From the NCBI RefSeq assembly GCF_029267015.1, contig NZ_JARIEA010000082.1:1-39939 (forward strand): a stretch of 39,939 nt of DNA, given 5' to 3'. A model generated the notes under the pieces. It saw only the letters and a program-made list of their open reading frames with translations, made no database searches and had not been told where the DNA came from. How positions within the stretch are numbered: position 1 is the stretch's first letter; every line of letters starts with the position of its first letter. Both the position numbers and the translations under genes were made by a program. Positions 26,562-34,743 of the stretch are shown one piece after another. Source of the stretch: Sporosarcina ureae. Lineage in GTDB: Bacteria; Bacillota; Bacilli; Bacillales_A; Planococcaceae.

Positions 26562-26903
26562 TCAATCAATCGAACGATCAAATAAAAAAACTGATACGGC
26601 AATATCATCATCAATTTTAAAATCGCTAAATAAATGTAAAAATTTTGCTTCAACCAATTCTTCCAATCCAGCAGGTGGTTCTTTTTTATAAACTTCCTGA
26701 ATCATGCTAGTCCGTGCGCGGTGCACCATTTCTTTACCGTCTTGTGTTCCCGCGATGAACTTTTCGGTCGGAGTCAAATTACCGTAGAGCGTAGAAACTG
26801 CCATATTATCAATAAATATTGTATGAATACGTTCTGGGCCTTTGCCAAATAAATCTTTCCGTAGTTTGCGGATAATATCGTTAAATTCATGAACTTTTTT
26901 CAT
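26562..26903 (-). CDS. DUF2294 family protein
   Basis: 113-residue protein of the DUF2294 family: RKLRKDLFGKGPERIHTIF, then DNMAVSTLYGNLTPTEKFIA, then ARTSMIQEVYK. Function is unknown; homologues are common in Bacillota and often near molybdoenzyme genes (my recollection, unverified). It is the first gene of the operon with fdhD and is divergent from fdhA, with a 263-base shared intergenic region. AGGTGG about 8 bases upstream is the ribosome-binding site. Confidence 0.82.
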   Translation of the reverse strand: MKKVHEFNDIIRKLRKDLFGKGPERIHTIFIDNMAVSTLYGNLTPTEKFIAGTQDGKEMVHRARTSMIQEVYKKEPPAGLEELVEAKFLHLFSDFKIDDDIAVSVFLFDRSID

Positions 26904-26956
26904 GGAATGTCCACCTTTCTATATTACAGAATAATCTAACTATTTAAGAATTATCA

Positions 26957-26985
26957 TTGTGTTATACGCTTTATTACTTTATACT
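26957..26985 (+). promoter_or_regulatory. Candidate promoter of fdhA
   Basis: TTGTGT (26957-26962), 17 bases, TATACT (26980-26985). Transcription from near 26992 would give a leader of about 175 nt that includes the terminator hairpin at 27092-27141. Confidence 0.5.
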
Positions 26986-27091
26986 AAATACACAACAGAT
27001 GTAAATCTAGTATGTGATTGCTAGAAGTTCATCAACTACATGTAATAGTAAGTATGGATTGGTTCTTTAGCAAGACCTGTTAAGAAACTAT

Positions 27092-27141
27092 TCCACCATA
27101 AAAATTTCCGCGAAGACGGTTTTTTTATGGTGGATTTTTTT
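27092..27141 (+). terminator. Leader terminator (attenuator candidate) upstream of fdhA
   Basis: TCCACCATAAAAA (27092-27104) pairs perfectly with TTTTTATGGTGGA (27122-27134); an inner CCG/CGG closes loop CGAAGA, and seven T follow (27135-27141). It lies 25 nt before the fdhA start with no other upstream gene on this strand, so it would stop fdhA's own transcript unless antiterminated. TATGG (27053-27057) and GG (27061-27062) could pair with CCATA (27096-27100) and CC (27093-27094) as a rival fold. Confidence 0.7.
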
Positions 27142-27166
27142 ATTTTAGAAAGAGGAGGATGCCTGT

Positions 27167-30091
27167 ATGTCTATTTCAATCAATGATAAAATTTTCGACT
27201 TCCAACCAGGGGCAACGCTTATTCAAATCATCAATGCAAATAAAATAGAGCACCCTCAAATCTGTTATTTGCCTGAAGTTGATCCGATTCAGACATGCGA
27301 TACGTGCATTGTCGAAGTGAATGGTGAATTAACACGTGCTTGCTCGACACAAGCAGTCGATGGCATGGATGTTAAATTAGCGTCTCCGCGTGCAAAAGAA
27401 GCACAAACGGAAGCTATGGATCGGATTTTAGAAAACCATTTACTCTATTGTACTGTTTGTGATAACAATAATGGGAATTGTAAAGTACATAATACGGTGG
27501 CACTTATGGAAGTGGAAGAACAAAAATATCCGTATGAACCAAAATGTTCAAAAGACGAAGTAGATTTAACTCATCCGTTTTATCGCTATGACCCGAATCA
27601 ATGTATTGCTTGTGGTCAGTGCGTGGAAGTCTGTCAAAACTTGCAAGTGAACGAGACCCTTTCTATCGACTGGGAACGTGACCGGCCGATTGTTCTATGG
27701 GATGGCGGCGCGAAAATTAATGATTCGTCTTGCGTAGGTTGCGGCCATTGTATTACAGTTTGTCCATGTAATGCTCTGATGGAGAAAACTATGCTTGGAG
27801 AAGCTGGATTTATGACGAAGATGGGCGACGATTTGATGGAGCCTATGGTGGATCTGATAAAGGATGTAGAGCCTGGTTACAGCAGTATTATGGCCATTTC
27901 CGATGTTGAAGCAGCGATGCGTGAATCAAAAATTGATAAAACGAAAACAGTTTGTACATTCTGTGGAGTTGGCTGTTCATTTGAAGTATGGACGAAAGAT
28001 CGTACAATATTAAAAATACAGCCTGTTTCCGATGCACCGGTCAACCAGATCTCTACGTGTGTCAAAGGAAAATTCGGCTGGGATTTTGTAAATAGTGAAG
28101 AACGTATTACCACACCTCTTATTCGTAAAGGGGAAGAATTTGTAGAAGCCTCATGGGAAGAAGCATTGGATTTGGTCGCGAAAAACCTTGGCGAAATCCG
28201 CGACGAGCATGGAAGTAACGGAATTGGCGTCATATCTTCATCTAAAATTACTAACGAAGAGAATTACGTCATTCAAAAGTTCGCGCGCCAAGTATTCGGT
28301 ACTAATAACGTAGATAACTGTTCGCGTTATTGCCAATCACCTGCGACAGACGGATTGTTCCGTACAGTAGGAATGGGTGGCGACGCTGGAACTATTAAAG
28401 ATATTGCTGAAGCAGGCTTAGTTATTATTGTGGGAGCAAACCCCGCAGAAGGACATCCTGTTCTTGCGACACGTGTAAAGCGTGCGCATAAGCTCCACGG
28501 TCAAAAGTTAATCGTAGCCGATCTTAGAAAGCATGAAATGGCGGAGCGTGCTGATATCTTCATGACACCTCAACAAGGTACAGATCAAGTATGGCTGATG
28601 GCGGTCACGAAATACTTAATTGATCAAGGTTGGCATGATCAGCAATTCATTGAAGAGAATGTGCATCATTTCGATGAATTTAATGAAGTCTTGAATCGCT
28701 ATACACTCGAATATGCAGAAAAAGTAACAGGTATTTCAAAAGAAGTTTTGATTCATACTGCAGAAATGATTCGCGATGCTGATGGTACGTGTATCTTATG
28801 GGGAATGGGTGTTACACAAAATACAGGTGGTTCTGATACATCCGCCGCAATTTCGAATTTATTGCTCGCAACAGGAAATTACCGTCGTACAGGTGCAGGC
28901 GCATATCCTTTACGTGGACACAATAACGTACAAGGTGCATGTGATATGGGAAGCTTACCTGGTTGGTTGCCTGGCTATCAGCATATTACAGATGATGCAG
29001 CACGACAGAAATTCGAACAAGCTTATGGTGTAGAAATAGATAGCAAACCTGGCCTTGACAATATTCAAATGCTTCATTCGATTGATGAGGGCGTTATGAA
29101 AGGTATGTACATTGTAGGAGAAGATATGGCCCTCGTAGATTCCAATGCGAACTATGTTCATGATGTATTATCCAAACTCGACTTCCTAGTTGTACAAGAC
29201 ATTTTCTTCTCACGTACAGCACAGTATGCAAACGTCATTTTGCCTGCAGTGCCGTCCCTTGAAAAAGATGGTACGTTCACAAATACGGAACGTCGCGTCC
29301 AACGACTATATAAAGCATTGCCGAATAAAGGCGACTCCCGTCAAGATTGGTGGATCATCCAAGAAGTTGCGAATCGTTTAGGGGCAAACTGGAATTATAC
29401 GCATCCAGGCGATATTTTTGCTGAGATGACTAGTTTAAGTCCTATATTCTCAGGCGCTTCTTATGACATGTTGGAAGATTGGGGCAGTTTCCTCTGGGGC
29501 AGTTTACAAGGCGAGAGTACACCACTTCTTTATACGGATGGATTTAATTTCGCAGATAAGAAAGCACGCTTTGCATTATCCGATTGGATTGAACCAGTTA
29601 AATTCCCTGAAGAATTTGATCTTCATATTAACAATGGGCGTATGTTGGAGCATTTCCATGAAGGGAATATGACGAATAAATCTGAAGGAATCCAAGAGAA
29701 GGTTCCGAATATATTTGTGGAAGTTTCTCCTGAATTGGCAAAAGAACGCGGGGTAGTAACAGGTACTTATGTAAGACTGATCTCACCATATGGAGCTGTT
29801 AAATTGCCAGCAGTCGTCACAGATAGGGTGCGAAAAAATGAATTATTCTTACCGATGAACTCAGTTGATAAGGAATCAGCGATTAACTTCTTAACAGGAC
29901 CGGCTACCGATGAACGCACAAATACTCCGGCGTACAAGCAGACGAAAGTTCGCATGGAAGTGCTTGAAAAACAAGGCGAGAATCCACTACCGAAGAGTAA
30001 CCACCGCGATAAGAAACGTCATCCGCAAAATGGCGTGGAAGTACAGCGTAAATGGAATCGACCAGGATACGTCCAATTAACAGATCAATAA
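27167..30091 (+). CDS. fdhA: Formate dehydrogenase, alpha subunit (Mo-bisPGD, multi-FeS; YjgC/YrhE type)
   Basis: 974-residue catalytic subunit that oxidises formate to CO2. N-terminal [2Fe-2S] domain (C33, C44, C47, C59), a His/Cys-type cluster region (C95, C98, C105), two ferredoxin [4Fe-4S] motifs (C146-C156 and C189-C199), and the molybdopterin domain's own [4Fe-4S] (CTFCGVGC, C263/C266/C270). C389 in SRYCQSPATDGL is the Mo ligand where other enzymes have selenocysteine, so no UGA recoding is needed. The C-terminal molybdopterin dinucleotide-binding domain ends the protein. Resembles B. subtilis YjgC/YrhE; the electron acceptor is unknown and no NADH or quinone subunits are adjacent. GAGGAGG precedes the ATG; a terminator-like leader precedes the gene. 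Operon with the DUF1641 gene. Confidence 0.95.
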   Translation: MSISINDKIFDFQPGATLIQIINANKIEHPQICYLPEVDPIQTCDTCIVEVNGELTRACSTQAVDGMDVKLASPRAKEAQTEAMDRILENHLLYCTVCDNNNGNCKVHNTVALMEVEEQKYPYEPKCSKDEVDLTHPFYRYDPNQCIACGQCVEVCQNLQVNETLSIDWERDRPIVLWDGGAKINDSSCVGCGHCITVCPCNALMEKTMLGEAGFMTKMGDDLMEPMVDLIKDVEPGYSSIMAISDVEAAMRESKIDKTKTVCTFCGVGCSFEVWTKDRTILKIQPVSDAPVNQISTCVKGKFGWDFVNSEERITTPLIRKGEEFVEASWEEALDLVAKNLGEIRDEHGSNGIGVISSSKITNEENYVIQKFARQVFGTNNVDNCSRYCQSPATDGLFRTVGMGGDAGTIKDIAEAGLVIIVGANPAEGHPVLATRVKRAHKLHGQKLIVADLRKHEMAERADIFMTPQQGTDQVWLMAVTKYLIDQGWHDQQFIEENVHHFDEFNEVLNRYTLEYAEKVTGISKEVLIHTAEMIRDADGTCILWGMGVTQNTGGSDTSAAISNLLLATGNYRRTGAGAYPLRGHNNVQGACDMGSLPGWLPGYQHITDDAARQKFEQAYGVEIDSKPGLDNIQMLHSIDEGVMKGMYIVGEDMALVDSNANYVHDVLSKLDFLVVQDIFFSRTAQYANVILPAVPSLEKDGTFTNTERRVQRLYKALPNKGDSRQDWWIIQEVANRLGANWNYTHPGDIFAEMTSLSPIFSGASYDMLEDWGSFLWGSLQGESTPLLYTDGFNFADKKARFALSDWIEPVKFPEEFDLHINNGRMLEHFHEGNMTNKSEGIQEKVPNIFVEVSPELAKERGVVTGTYVRLISPYGAVKLPAVVTDRVRKNELFLPMNSVDKESAINFLTGPATDERTNTPAYKQTKVRMEVLEKQGENPLPKSNHRDKKRHPQNGVEVQRKWNRPGYVQLTDQ

Positions 30092-30109
30092 ACAGTGAGG
30101 TGAATGTCA

Positions 30110-30598
30110 ATGGCGGCACCAATTACTTCTATTAAAAGAGCAGAACGATCTGAACTAGAAATTCAGCAGGAAAAATTGGCCGAACTGCAGAAACAGATTG
30201 CAGAACAGGAAGAGTCTTTGCAGAAGATCATGGAAATTACAGGAGAGCTGCATAAGATTGGCGCATTAGATGCGTTGCAAGCCATGCTTCATTCGAAAGA
30301 AAAAATCACGGGTATCGCTTTGGGGCAAGTTTCAAGGGAGCCAGTTACGAATATGTTGAATAATCTGATGGCGGGAGCTGGAGTATTAACCGCATTAGAT
30401 CCAGTAACTATTCAGCAACTTTCTAAAAGTATACAAAAGGGAGTAACTGAAGCTGAGCAAGGAAATGAAGAAGGGCAGAAAACGGGTGTTCTTCAATTGA
30501 TGAAATCTATCAATGATCCAGATATAAACCGTGCGTTAACATTCGGTATGAACTTCCTAAAAGGAATGGGTAAAGGTTTAGAAAATAAATCAGAGTAA
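30110..30598 (+). CDS. DUF1641 protein (YjgD type), FdhA partner
   Basis: 162-residue protein, companion of YjgC-type formate dehydrogenase in B. subtilis (yjgC-yjgD). N-terminal coiled coil (LEIQQEKLAELQKQIAEQEES) followed by the DUF1641 part (HKIGALDALQAMLHSKEKITG and INRALTFGMNFLKGMG). Function unknown; it may assist assembly or anchoring of the dehydrogenase. ATG 30110 is chosen because GAGGTG lies 7 bases upstream; ATG 30104 is only 1 base away. It starts 18 bases after fdhA. Confidence 0.85.
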   Translation: MAAPITSIKRAERSELEIQQEKLAELQKQIAEQEESLQKIMEITGELHKIGALDALQAMLHSKEKITGIALGQVSREPVTNMLNNLMAGAGVLTALDPVTIQQLSKSIQKGVTEAEQGNEEGQKTGVLQLMKSINDPDINRALTFGMNFLKGMGKGLENKSE

Positions 30599-30603
30599 GA
30601 TTT

Positions 30604-30632
30604 TTGCGAAATAGGCTAAGTTGCTTCATACT
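30604..30632 (+). promoter_or_regulatory. Possible promoter of purU
   Basis: TTGCGA (30604-30609), 17 bases, CATACT (30627-30632), four of six matches in each hexamer. It sits within the 118-base gap before purU that also holds a structured hairpin. Confidence 0.3.
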
Positions 30633-30696
30633 GTAATAGAAGAGTTCACACGTTCCCTAGCCGTTCTGGCTGGGGAACTTATTCATTAAGCAACTT
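30618..30696 (+). other. Structured RNA leader before purU
   Basis: Outer arms AAGTTGCTT (30618-30626) and AAGCAACTT (30688-30696) enclose an 11-bp hairpin GTTCCCTAGCC (30652-30662) / GGCTGGGGAAC (30668-30678), loop GTTCT. No T run follows, so it is not a standard terminator. Either an untranslated leader element or a weak terminator of the fdhA-DUF1641 transcript. Confidence 0.45.
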
Positions 30697-30716
30697 TAAA
30701 TGTAGGAGATGAAAAA

Positions 30717-31625
30717 ATGTCAACCCAAAGTAAAATCACAACACATTTAGTAGAACAATCCGCAGCATTAAAAAATATCGGCAGACTGTTAGTGAAATGT
30801 TCCGATAAACCAGGAATCGTATCTGCTGTTTCAACATTTTTGTTGCAACATAAAGCAAACATCGTAGAGTCTAGCCAATACTCGACCGATCCTGAAGGCG
30901 GCATGTTCTATCTGCGTATCGAATTCCACTTAGACAATTTATTGGATAAGAAAGAAGAATTTGAAGCGGATTTTAAGGAAATCGCAAATCAGCACGAGCT
31001 CGACTACAGTTTTTCCTATGCAGTGGAACTAAAGCGCACCGCTATTTTCGTATCAAAAGAACCTTACTGCTTAATGGAGCTGCTATGGGAATGGTACAAT
31101 GGCGATTTAAATACGGACATCGTTGTTGTCATTAGTAATCATGAAGACGCACGTGCTATGGTCGAGTCATATGGAATTCCGTTCCACTATATTCCAGCGA
31201 ATAAAGATATTCGCAAAGATGTGGAGCGTCAGCAAGTACAGCTGATGGAAGAATACAAAGTAGATGTTTTGGTACTAGCACGTTATATGCAAATTCTAAC
31301 TCCAGAGTTTGTCAGTCACTTCCCGAATCAAATCATCAATATCCACCATTCATTCTTACCGGCATTTATCGGCGCGCGTCCTTACGAGAGAGCCTTTGGA
31401 CGTGGTGTGAAATTAATCGGTGCAACGTCCCACTATGTGACGAATGATTTGGACGAAGGTCCAATCATTGAGCAAGACATCGAGCGTGTGGATCACCGTG
31501 ATGATATCGTCCAATTGAAGAAGATTGGCCGCACGATTGAGCGACGTGTGCTAGCGCGTGCAGTGAAGTGGCATCTTGAAGATCGAGTGATAGTAGAGAA
31601 TAATAAAACCATTGTCTTCCAGTAA
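30717..31625 (+). CDS. purU: Formyltetrahydrofolate deformylase PurU
   Basis: Hydrolyses 10-formyl-THF to formate and THF, balancing one-carbon units. 302 residues: an N-terminal ACT domain (about 18-95; RLLVKCSDKPGIVSAVSTFLL) and a C-terminal formyltransferase-fold catalytic domain. Catalytic features are NIHHSFLPAFIGARPYERAF with the essential Asn and His, HYVTNDLDEGPIIEQD with Asp, and the AVKWHLEDRV end. TAGGAG lies 8 bases upstream of the ATG. Its product formate is the substrate of the dehydrogenase encoded next to it. The 118-base gap and structured leader separate it from the dehydrogenase operon. Confidence 0.95.
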   Translation: MSTQSKITTHLVEQSAALKNIGRLLVKCSDKPGIVSAVSTFLLQHKANIVESSQYSTDPEGGMFYLRIEFHLDNLLDKKEEFEADFKEIANQHELDYSFSYAVELKRTAIFVSKEPYCLMELLWEWYNGDLNTDIVVVISNHEDARAMVESYGIPFHYIPANKDIRKDVERQQVQLMEEYKVDVLVLARYMQILTPEFVSHFPNQIINIHHSFLPAFIGARPYERAFGRGVKLIGATSHYVTNDLDEGPIIEQDIERVDHRDDIVQLKKIGRTIERRVLARAVKWHLEDRVIVENNKTIVFQ

Positions 31626-31630
31626 GAGAC

Positions 31631-31664
31631 AAGAAACCGCCACTCATTTGAGTGGCGGTTTCTT
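31631..31664. terminator. Bidirectional terminator between purU and yitT-like gene
   Basis: AAGAAACCGCCACTC (31631-31645) pairs with GAGTGGCGGTTTCTT (31650-31664), loop ATTT. Convergent genes on both sides. Confidence 0.93.
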
Positions 31665-32528
31665 TTAATGTATGGGTGACTTGAAAGTCGCTCCATGCGT
31701 TTCCTGTGTATTCATAATGGTTAGGAATGCGGAAGGGTCTATATCGGTAGTGATTTGCTTCAGTTTTGAAATCTCTAGCCTAGTCACTACGACATAGATG
31801 ACATCTTTTTCATTATCAGTATAACCACCACGACCGTGCAACTTCGTGATGCTACGACCGAGTCGCAGACGAATCGCTTCCCCAAGTTCTTCATATTCAT
31901 CCGAGATGATAAAGACCGCTTTTGTCTCATCCAGCCCTTGTATGACAATGTCGATCGCTTTAGAAGCGATATAGTATGTAATGATTGAATACATTGCTTT
32001 TTCTGGTCCAAGAACAAAGCCGGCCCAGCCGAAGATGAAGAGGTTGAAGAACATGACGAATTCTCCGACGCTGTACGGAATCTTTTTAGTTAGTAGAATT
32101 CCAAGAATCTCCGTTCCGTCTAGCGCTCCGCCATTACGTATAATGGTTCCGACACCCGCACCTAGTAATAAACCTCCAAAAACTGTCGCAAGTAAAGAAT
32201 CGGTAACGAAAGGACCTACATTTTTAAGTGGAATCTCTACAATTGCCAGTAACGCGATCGCATAAGATGAAGAGATAAAGAAGTTTTTCCCGATATGTTT
32301 ATAGCCGAAAAATAAAAACGGTAGATTCAGAATCAATATTAAAATCCCGAATGGAATACTGGTAATGAAGTTTAATATAAGAGCAATCCCAATAATTCCC
32401 CCATCTATTACAGAGTTAGGAATTAAAAATAAGTCTAGTGCGATGGCTGTGACTACAACACCAATTGAAATGAATAAATAGCGTCTGAGTAAATGACCTA
32501 CTGTTTCTTTTTTATGTTGTTTTCTCAT
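31665..32528 (-). CDS. YitT family membrane protein (DUF161 + DUF2179)
   Basis: 287-residue membrane protein with about five to six helices (first [17 protein letters not shown]) and a C-terminal soluble DUF2179 domain (about 210-287; [19 protein letters not shown] and [12 protein letters not shown]). Related to B. subtilis YitT, YvjA and paralogues; biological role unknown. ATG 32528 was chosen with AAGAGG 7 bases upstream; a longer frame begins at a TTG at 32546 without a ribosome-binding site. Stands alone between the purU terminator and prkA. Confidence 0.9.
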   Translation of the reverse strand: MRKQHKKETVGHLLRRYLFISIGVVVTAIALDLFLIPNSVIDGGIIGIALILNFITSIPFGILILILNLPFLFFGYKHIGKNFFISSSYAIALLAIVEIPLKNVGPFVTDSLLATVFGGLLLGAGVGTIIRNGGALDGTEILGILLTKKIPYSVGEFVMFFNLFIFGWAGFVLGPEKAMYSIITYYIASKAIDIVIQGLDETKAVFIISDEYEELGEAIRLRLGRSITKLHGRGGYTDNEKDVIYVVVTRLEISKLKQITTDIDPSAFLTIMNTQETHGATFKSPIH

Positions 32529-32632
32529 GAAATGCCTCTTTTCCAAAACTGTTACTTTCTATCTTAACGGAATATAAAGAAAGAAAGTAGTGTAAATATT
32601 AGGTTTTATATTTTTCTTCCAAAGTACGTGAT

Positions 32633-32661
32633 GAATGTTTTACACTTCGTGGACATAAGAT
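32633..32661 (+). promoter_or_regulatory. Candidate sigma-E promoter of prkA
   Basis: GAATGTT (32633-32639), 14 bases, CATAAGAT (32654-32661): 6 of 7 and 6 of 8 matches to the sigma-E pattern KMATATT-N14-CATACAAT. prkA is in the sigma-E regulon of B. subtilis (from memory). Matched by eye. Confidence 0.5.
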
Positions 32662-32689
32662 AATACATCATAGCCTAATTGGAGGAGAT

Positions 32690-34588
32690 ATGTTGGATAT
32701 TATTCGTCAGTTGCATAATTATCGCAAAGAAGAAAATCAGTTAAAGTGGGAAGGTACATTCCTGGAGTATTTAAATTTAATAAAAGAGCGTAAAGAAGTG
32801 GCTCAAACTGCTCATTCCCGTATTTATGAAATGATAAAAAGTGCAGGCATTGAAAAGAAGGACGGCAAGAAAGTGTATAATTTCTTTGATCAAGAGTTAT
32901 ATGGTTTAGAAGAATCCATCGAACGATTAGTAGAAGAGTATTTTCATCCGGCAGCAAAGCGTTTAGATGTTAAAAAACGCGTACTGTTACTAATGGGACC
33001 TGTCAGTGGTGGTAAATCTACTATCGTTTCGATGTTAAAACGCGGACTCGAAGCCTTTTCCCGTACAGACGAAGGGGCGGTATATGCTATCAAGGGATGT
33101 CCAATGCATGAAGATCCATTGCATTTGATTCCCGAATCGTTAAGGAAGTCATTCTTTGAAGAATATGGTATACGAATTGAAGGTAGTTTATCGCCTCTGA
33201 ATCAATTGCGTGTGGACGAAGAATTTGGAGGTAAGATTGAAAATGTTATAGTAGAACGTATCTTATTTTCAGAGGATCGTCGAGTAGGAATTGGAACATT
33301 CACACCTTCCGATCCAAAATCTCAGGATATTGCAGATTTGACGGGAAGCATAGACTTCTCGACTATTGCTGAATATGGTTCTGAATCGGATCCGCGTGCA
33401 TATCGATTTGATGGGGAATTGAATATAGCAAATCGTGGCATGATGGAATTCCAAGAAATGCTGAAACTTGATGAAAAGTTTCTTTGGCATTTATTGTCCT
33501 TAACGCAGGAAGGGAATTTCAAGGCAGGCCGCTTTGCATTGATCAGTGCAGATGAACTAATTGTCGCACATACAAATGAGACGGAATATCGTTCATTTAT
33601 CAGCAATAAAAAGAACGAAGCGCTTCACTCCAGAATGATTGTCATTCCAGTTCCGTACAATCTGAAAGTGAGTGCTGAAGAAAAAATCTATGAAAAAATG
33701 ATACGTGAAAGTGATATAGCTCACGTGCACATCGCACCACATGCGCTGCGCGTAGCTGCTATTTTTTCTGTTCTTACACGTTTGAAAGCATCGAAGAAAC
33801 AAGGAATTGATCGTTTGAAAAAGCTACGTTTGTATGACGGTCAGAACGTCGAAGGCTTTAACGATGCAGATGCTGAAGAACTGAAGAACGAATTTATCGA
33901 TGAAGGTATGGATGGAATTGATCCACGTTACGTCATCAACCGTATTTCTTCTGCTATCATTCGAAAAGAAGTACCTAGCATTAACGCGCTGGATGTATTG
34001 CGTTCATTAAAAGACGGCTTTGATCAGCATGCCTCTATCTCTTCCGAAGATCGTGACACCTATATGAACTATATTTCTATGGCACGTAAAGAGTATGATG
34101 AAATTGCGAAAAAAGAAGTCCAGAAAGCTTTCGTGTATTCCTATGAAGAGTCCGCTAAAACATTGATGGATAATTATTTGGATAACGTCGAAGCATATTG
34201 CAATAAAAACAAATTACGTGATCCACTTACAGGTGAAGAAATTAATCCCGATGAAAAGTTGATGCGTTCTCTAGAAGAGCAAATTGGCATTTCGGAGAAT
34301 GCAAAAAAAGCATTCCGAGAAGAGATTTTAATCCGCATCTCTGCATACGCAAGGAAACACCAGCGCTTTGATTATCGCTCCCATGATCGGTTGCGTGAAG
34401 CAATTCAGAAAAAGCTTTTCGCTGATCTCAAAGACGTTGTGAAGATCACGACGACTTCTGCCACACCGGATGAAACGCAGCTGAAGAAAATGAATGAAGT
34501 AGTAGCACGTTTAGTAGATGAACACGGCTACAACTCCGTCTCGGCAAATGAACTGTTGCGATATGTGGGAAGTTTATTGAATAGATAA
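32690..34588 (+). CDS. prkA: PrkA, AAA+ domain serine kinase/protease family protein
   Basis: 632-residue PrkA (YeaG homologue), an AAA+ ATPase first reported as a serine protein kinase and later as an ATP-dependent protease; acts during sporulation and stress. The N-terminal segment RKEENQLKWEGTFLEYLNLI and AQTAHSRIYEMI match B. subtilis PrkA. Walker A GPVSGGKST lies at 103-111, and further blocks include HEDPLHLIP and FQEMLKLDEKFLWHLL; the C-terminal third is the PrkA-specific helical domain. GGAGGAG (32681-32687) lies 4 bases before ATG 32690; TTG 32693 gives a start identical in register to B. subtilis MDILKK and has better spacing. First gene of a prkA-yhbH-spoVR series. Confidence 0.95.
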   Translation: MLDIIRQLHNYRKEENQLKWEGTFLEYLNLIKERKEVAQTAHSRIYEMIKSAGIEKKDGKKVYNFFDQELYGLEESIERLVEEYFHPAAKRLDVKKRVLLLMGPVSGGKSTIVSMLKRGLEAFSRTDEGAVYAIKGCPMHEDPLHLIPESLRKSFFEEYGIRIEGSLSPLNQLRVDEEFGGKIENVIVERILFSEDRRVGIGTFTPSDPKSQDIADLTGSIDFSTIAEYGSESDPRAYRFDGELNIANRGMMEFQEMLKLDEKFLWHLLSLTQEGNFKAGRFALISADELIVAHTNETEYRSFISNKKNEALHSRMIVIPVPYNLKVSAEEKIYEKMIRESDIAHVHIAPHALRVAAIFSVLTRLKASKKQGIDRLKKLRLYDGQNVEGFNDADAEELKNEFIDEGMDGIDPRYVINRISSAIIRKEVPSINALDVLRSLKDGFDQHASISSEDRDTYMNYISMARKEYDEIAKKEVQKAFVYSYEESAKTLMDNYLDNVEAYCNKNKLRDPLTGEEINPDEKLMRSLEEQIGISENAKKAFREEILIRISAYARKHQRFDYRSHDRLREAIQKKLFADLKDVVKITTTSATPDETQLKKMNEVVARLVDEHGYNSVSANELLRYVGSLLNR

Positions 34589-34642
34589 GTACGTTTGTAA
34601 TCATTAATTAAGCGATATTGCCAGCCTACGTAATATGAAACG

Positions 34643-34672
34643 AGAGACCTCAATTCAAGAGGTCTCTTTTAT
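34643..34672 (+). terminator. Rho-independent terminator after prkA
   Basis: AGAGACCTC (34643-34651) pairs with GAGGTCTCT (34659-34667), loop AATTCAA, then TTTATTTT. Confidence 0.88.
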
Positions 34673-34677
34673 TTTGT

Positions 34678-34705
34678 CAATATTCAAATGGCCACCGCAT
34701 ATGAT
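34678..34705 (+). promoter_or_regulatory. Candidate sigma-E promoter of yhbH-spoVR
   Basis: CAATATT (34678-34684), 13 bases, CATATGAT (34698-34705): close to the sigma-E pattern with a spacer one base short. It lies just after the prkA terminator, giving yhbH-spoVR its own unit. yhbH is in the B. subtilis sigma-E regulon (from memory). Confidence 0.45.
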
Positions 34706-34743
34706 AAGGAAACAAATTGTTCGAGAGATAGGCGGGGATACGA

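Noticed and set aside
26957..27141. Known molybdenum cofactor riboswitch before fdhA
   Set aside because: I could not recognise the conserved Moco core in the leader; only the terminator and a possible rival fold are clear, so I left the identity open.
27167..30091. Selenocysteine formate dehydrogenase
   Set aside because: The Mo-ligand codon is TGC (C389), not TGA, and the frame is uninterrupted.
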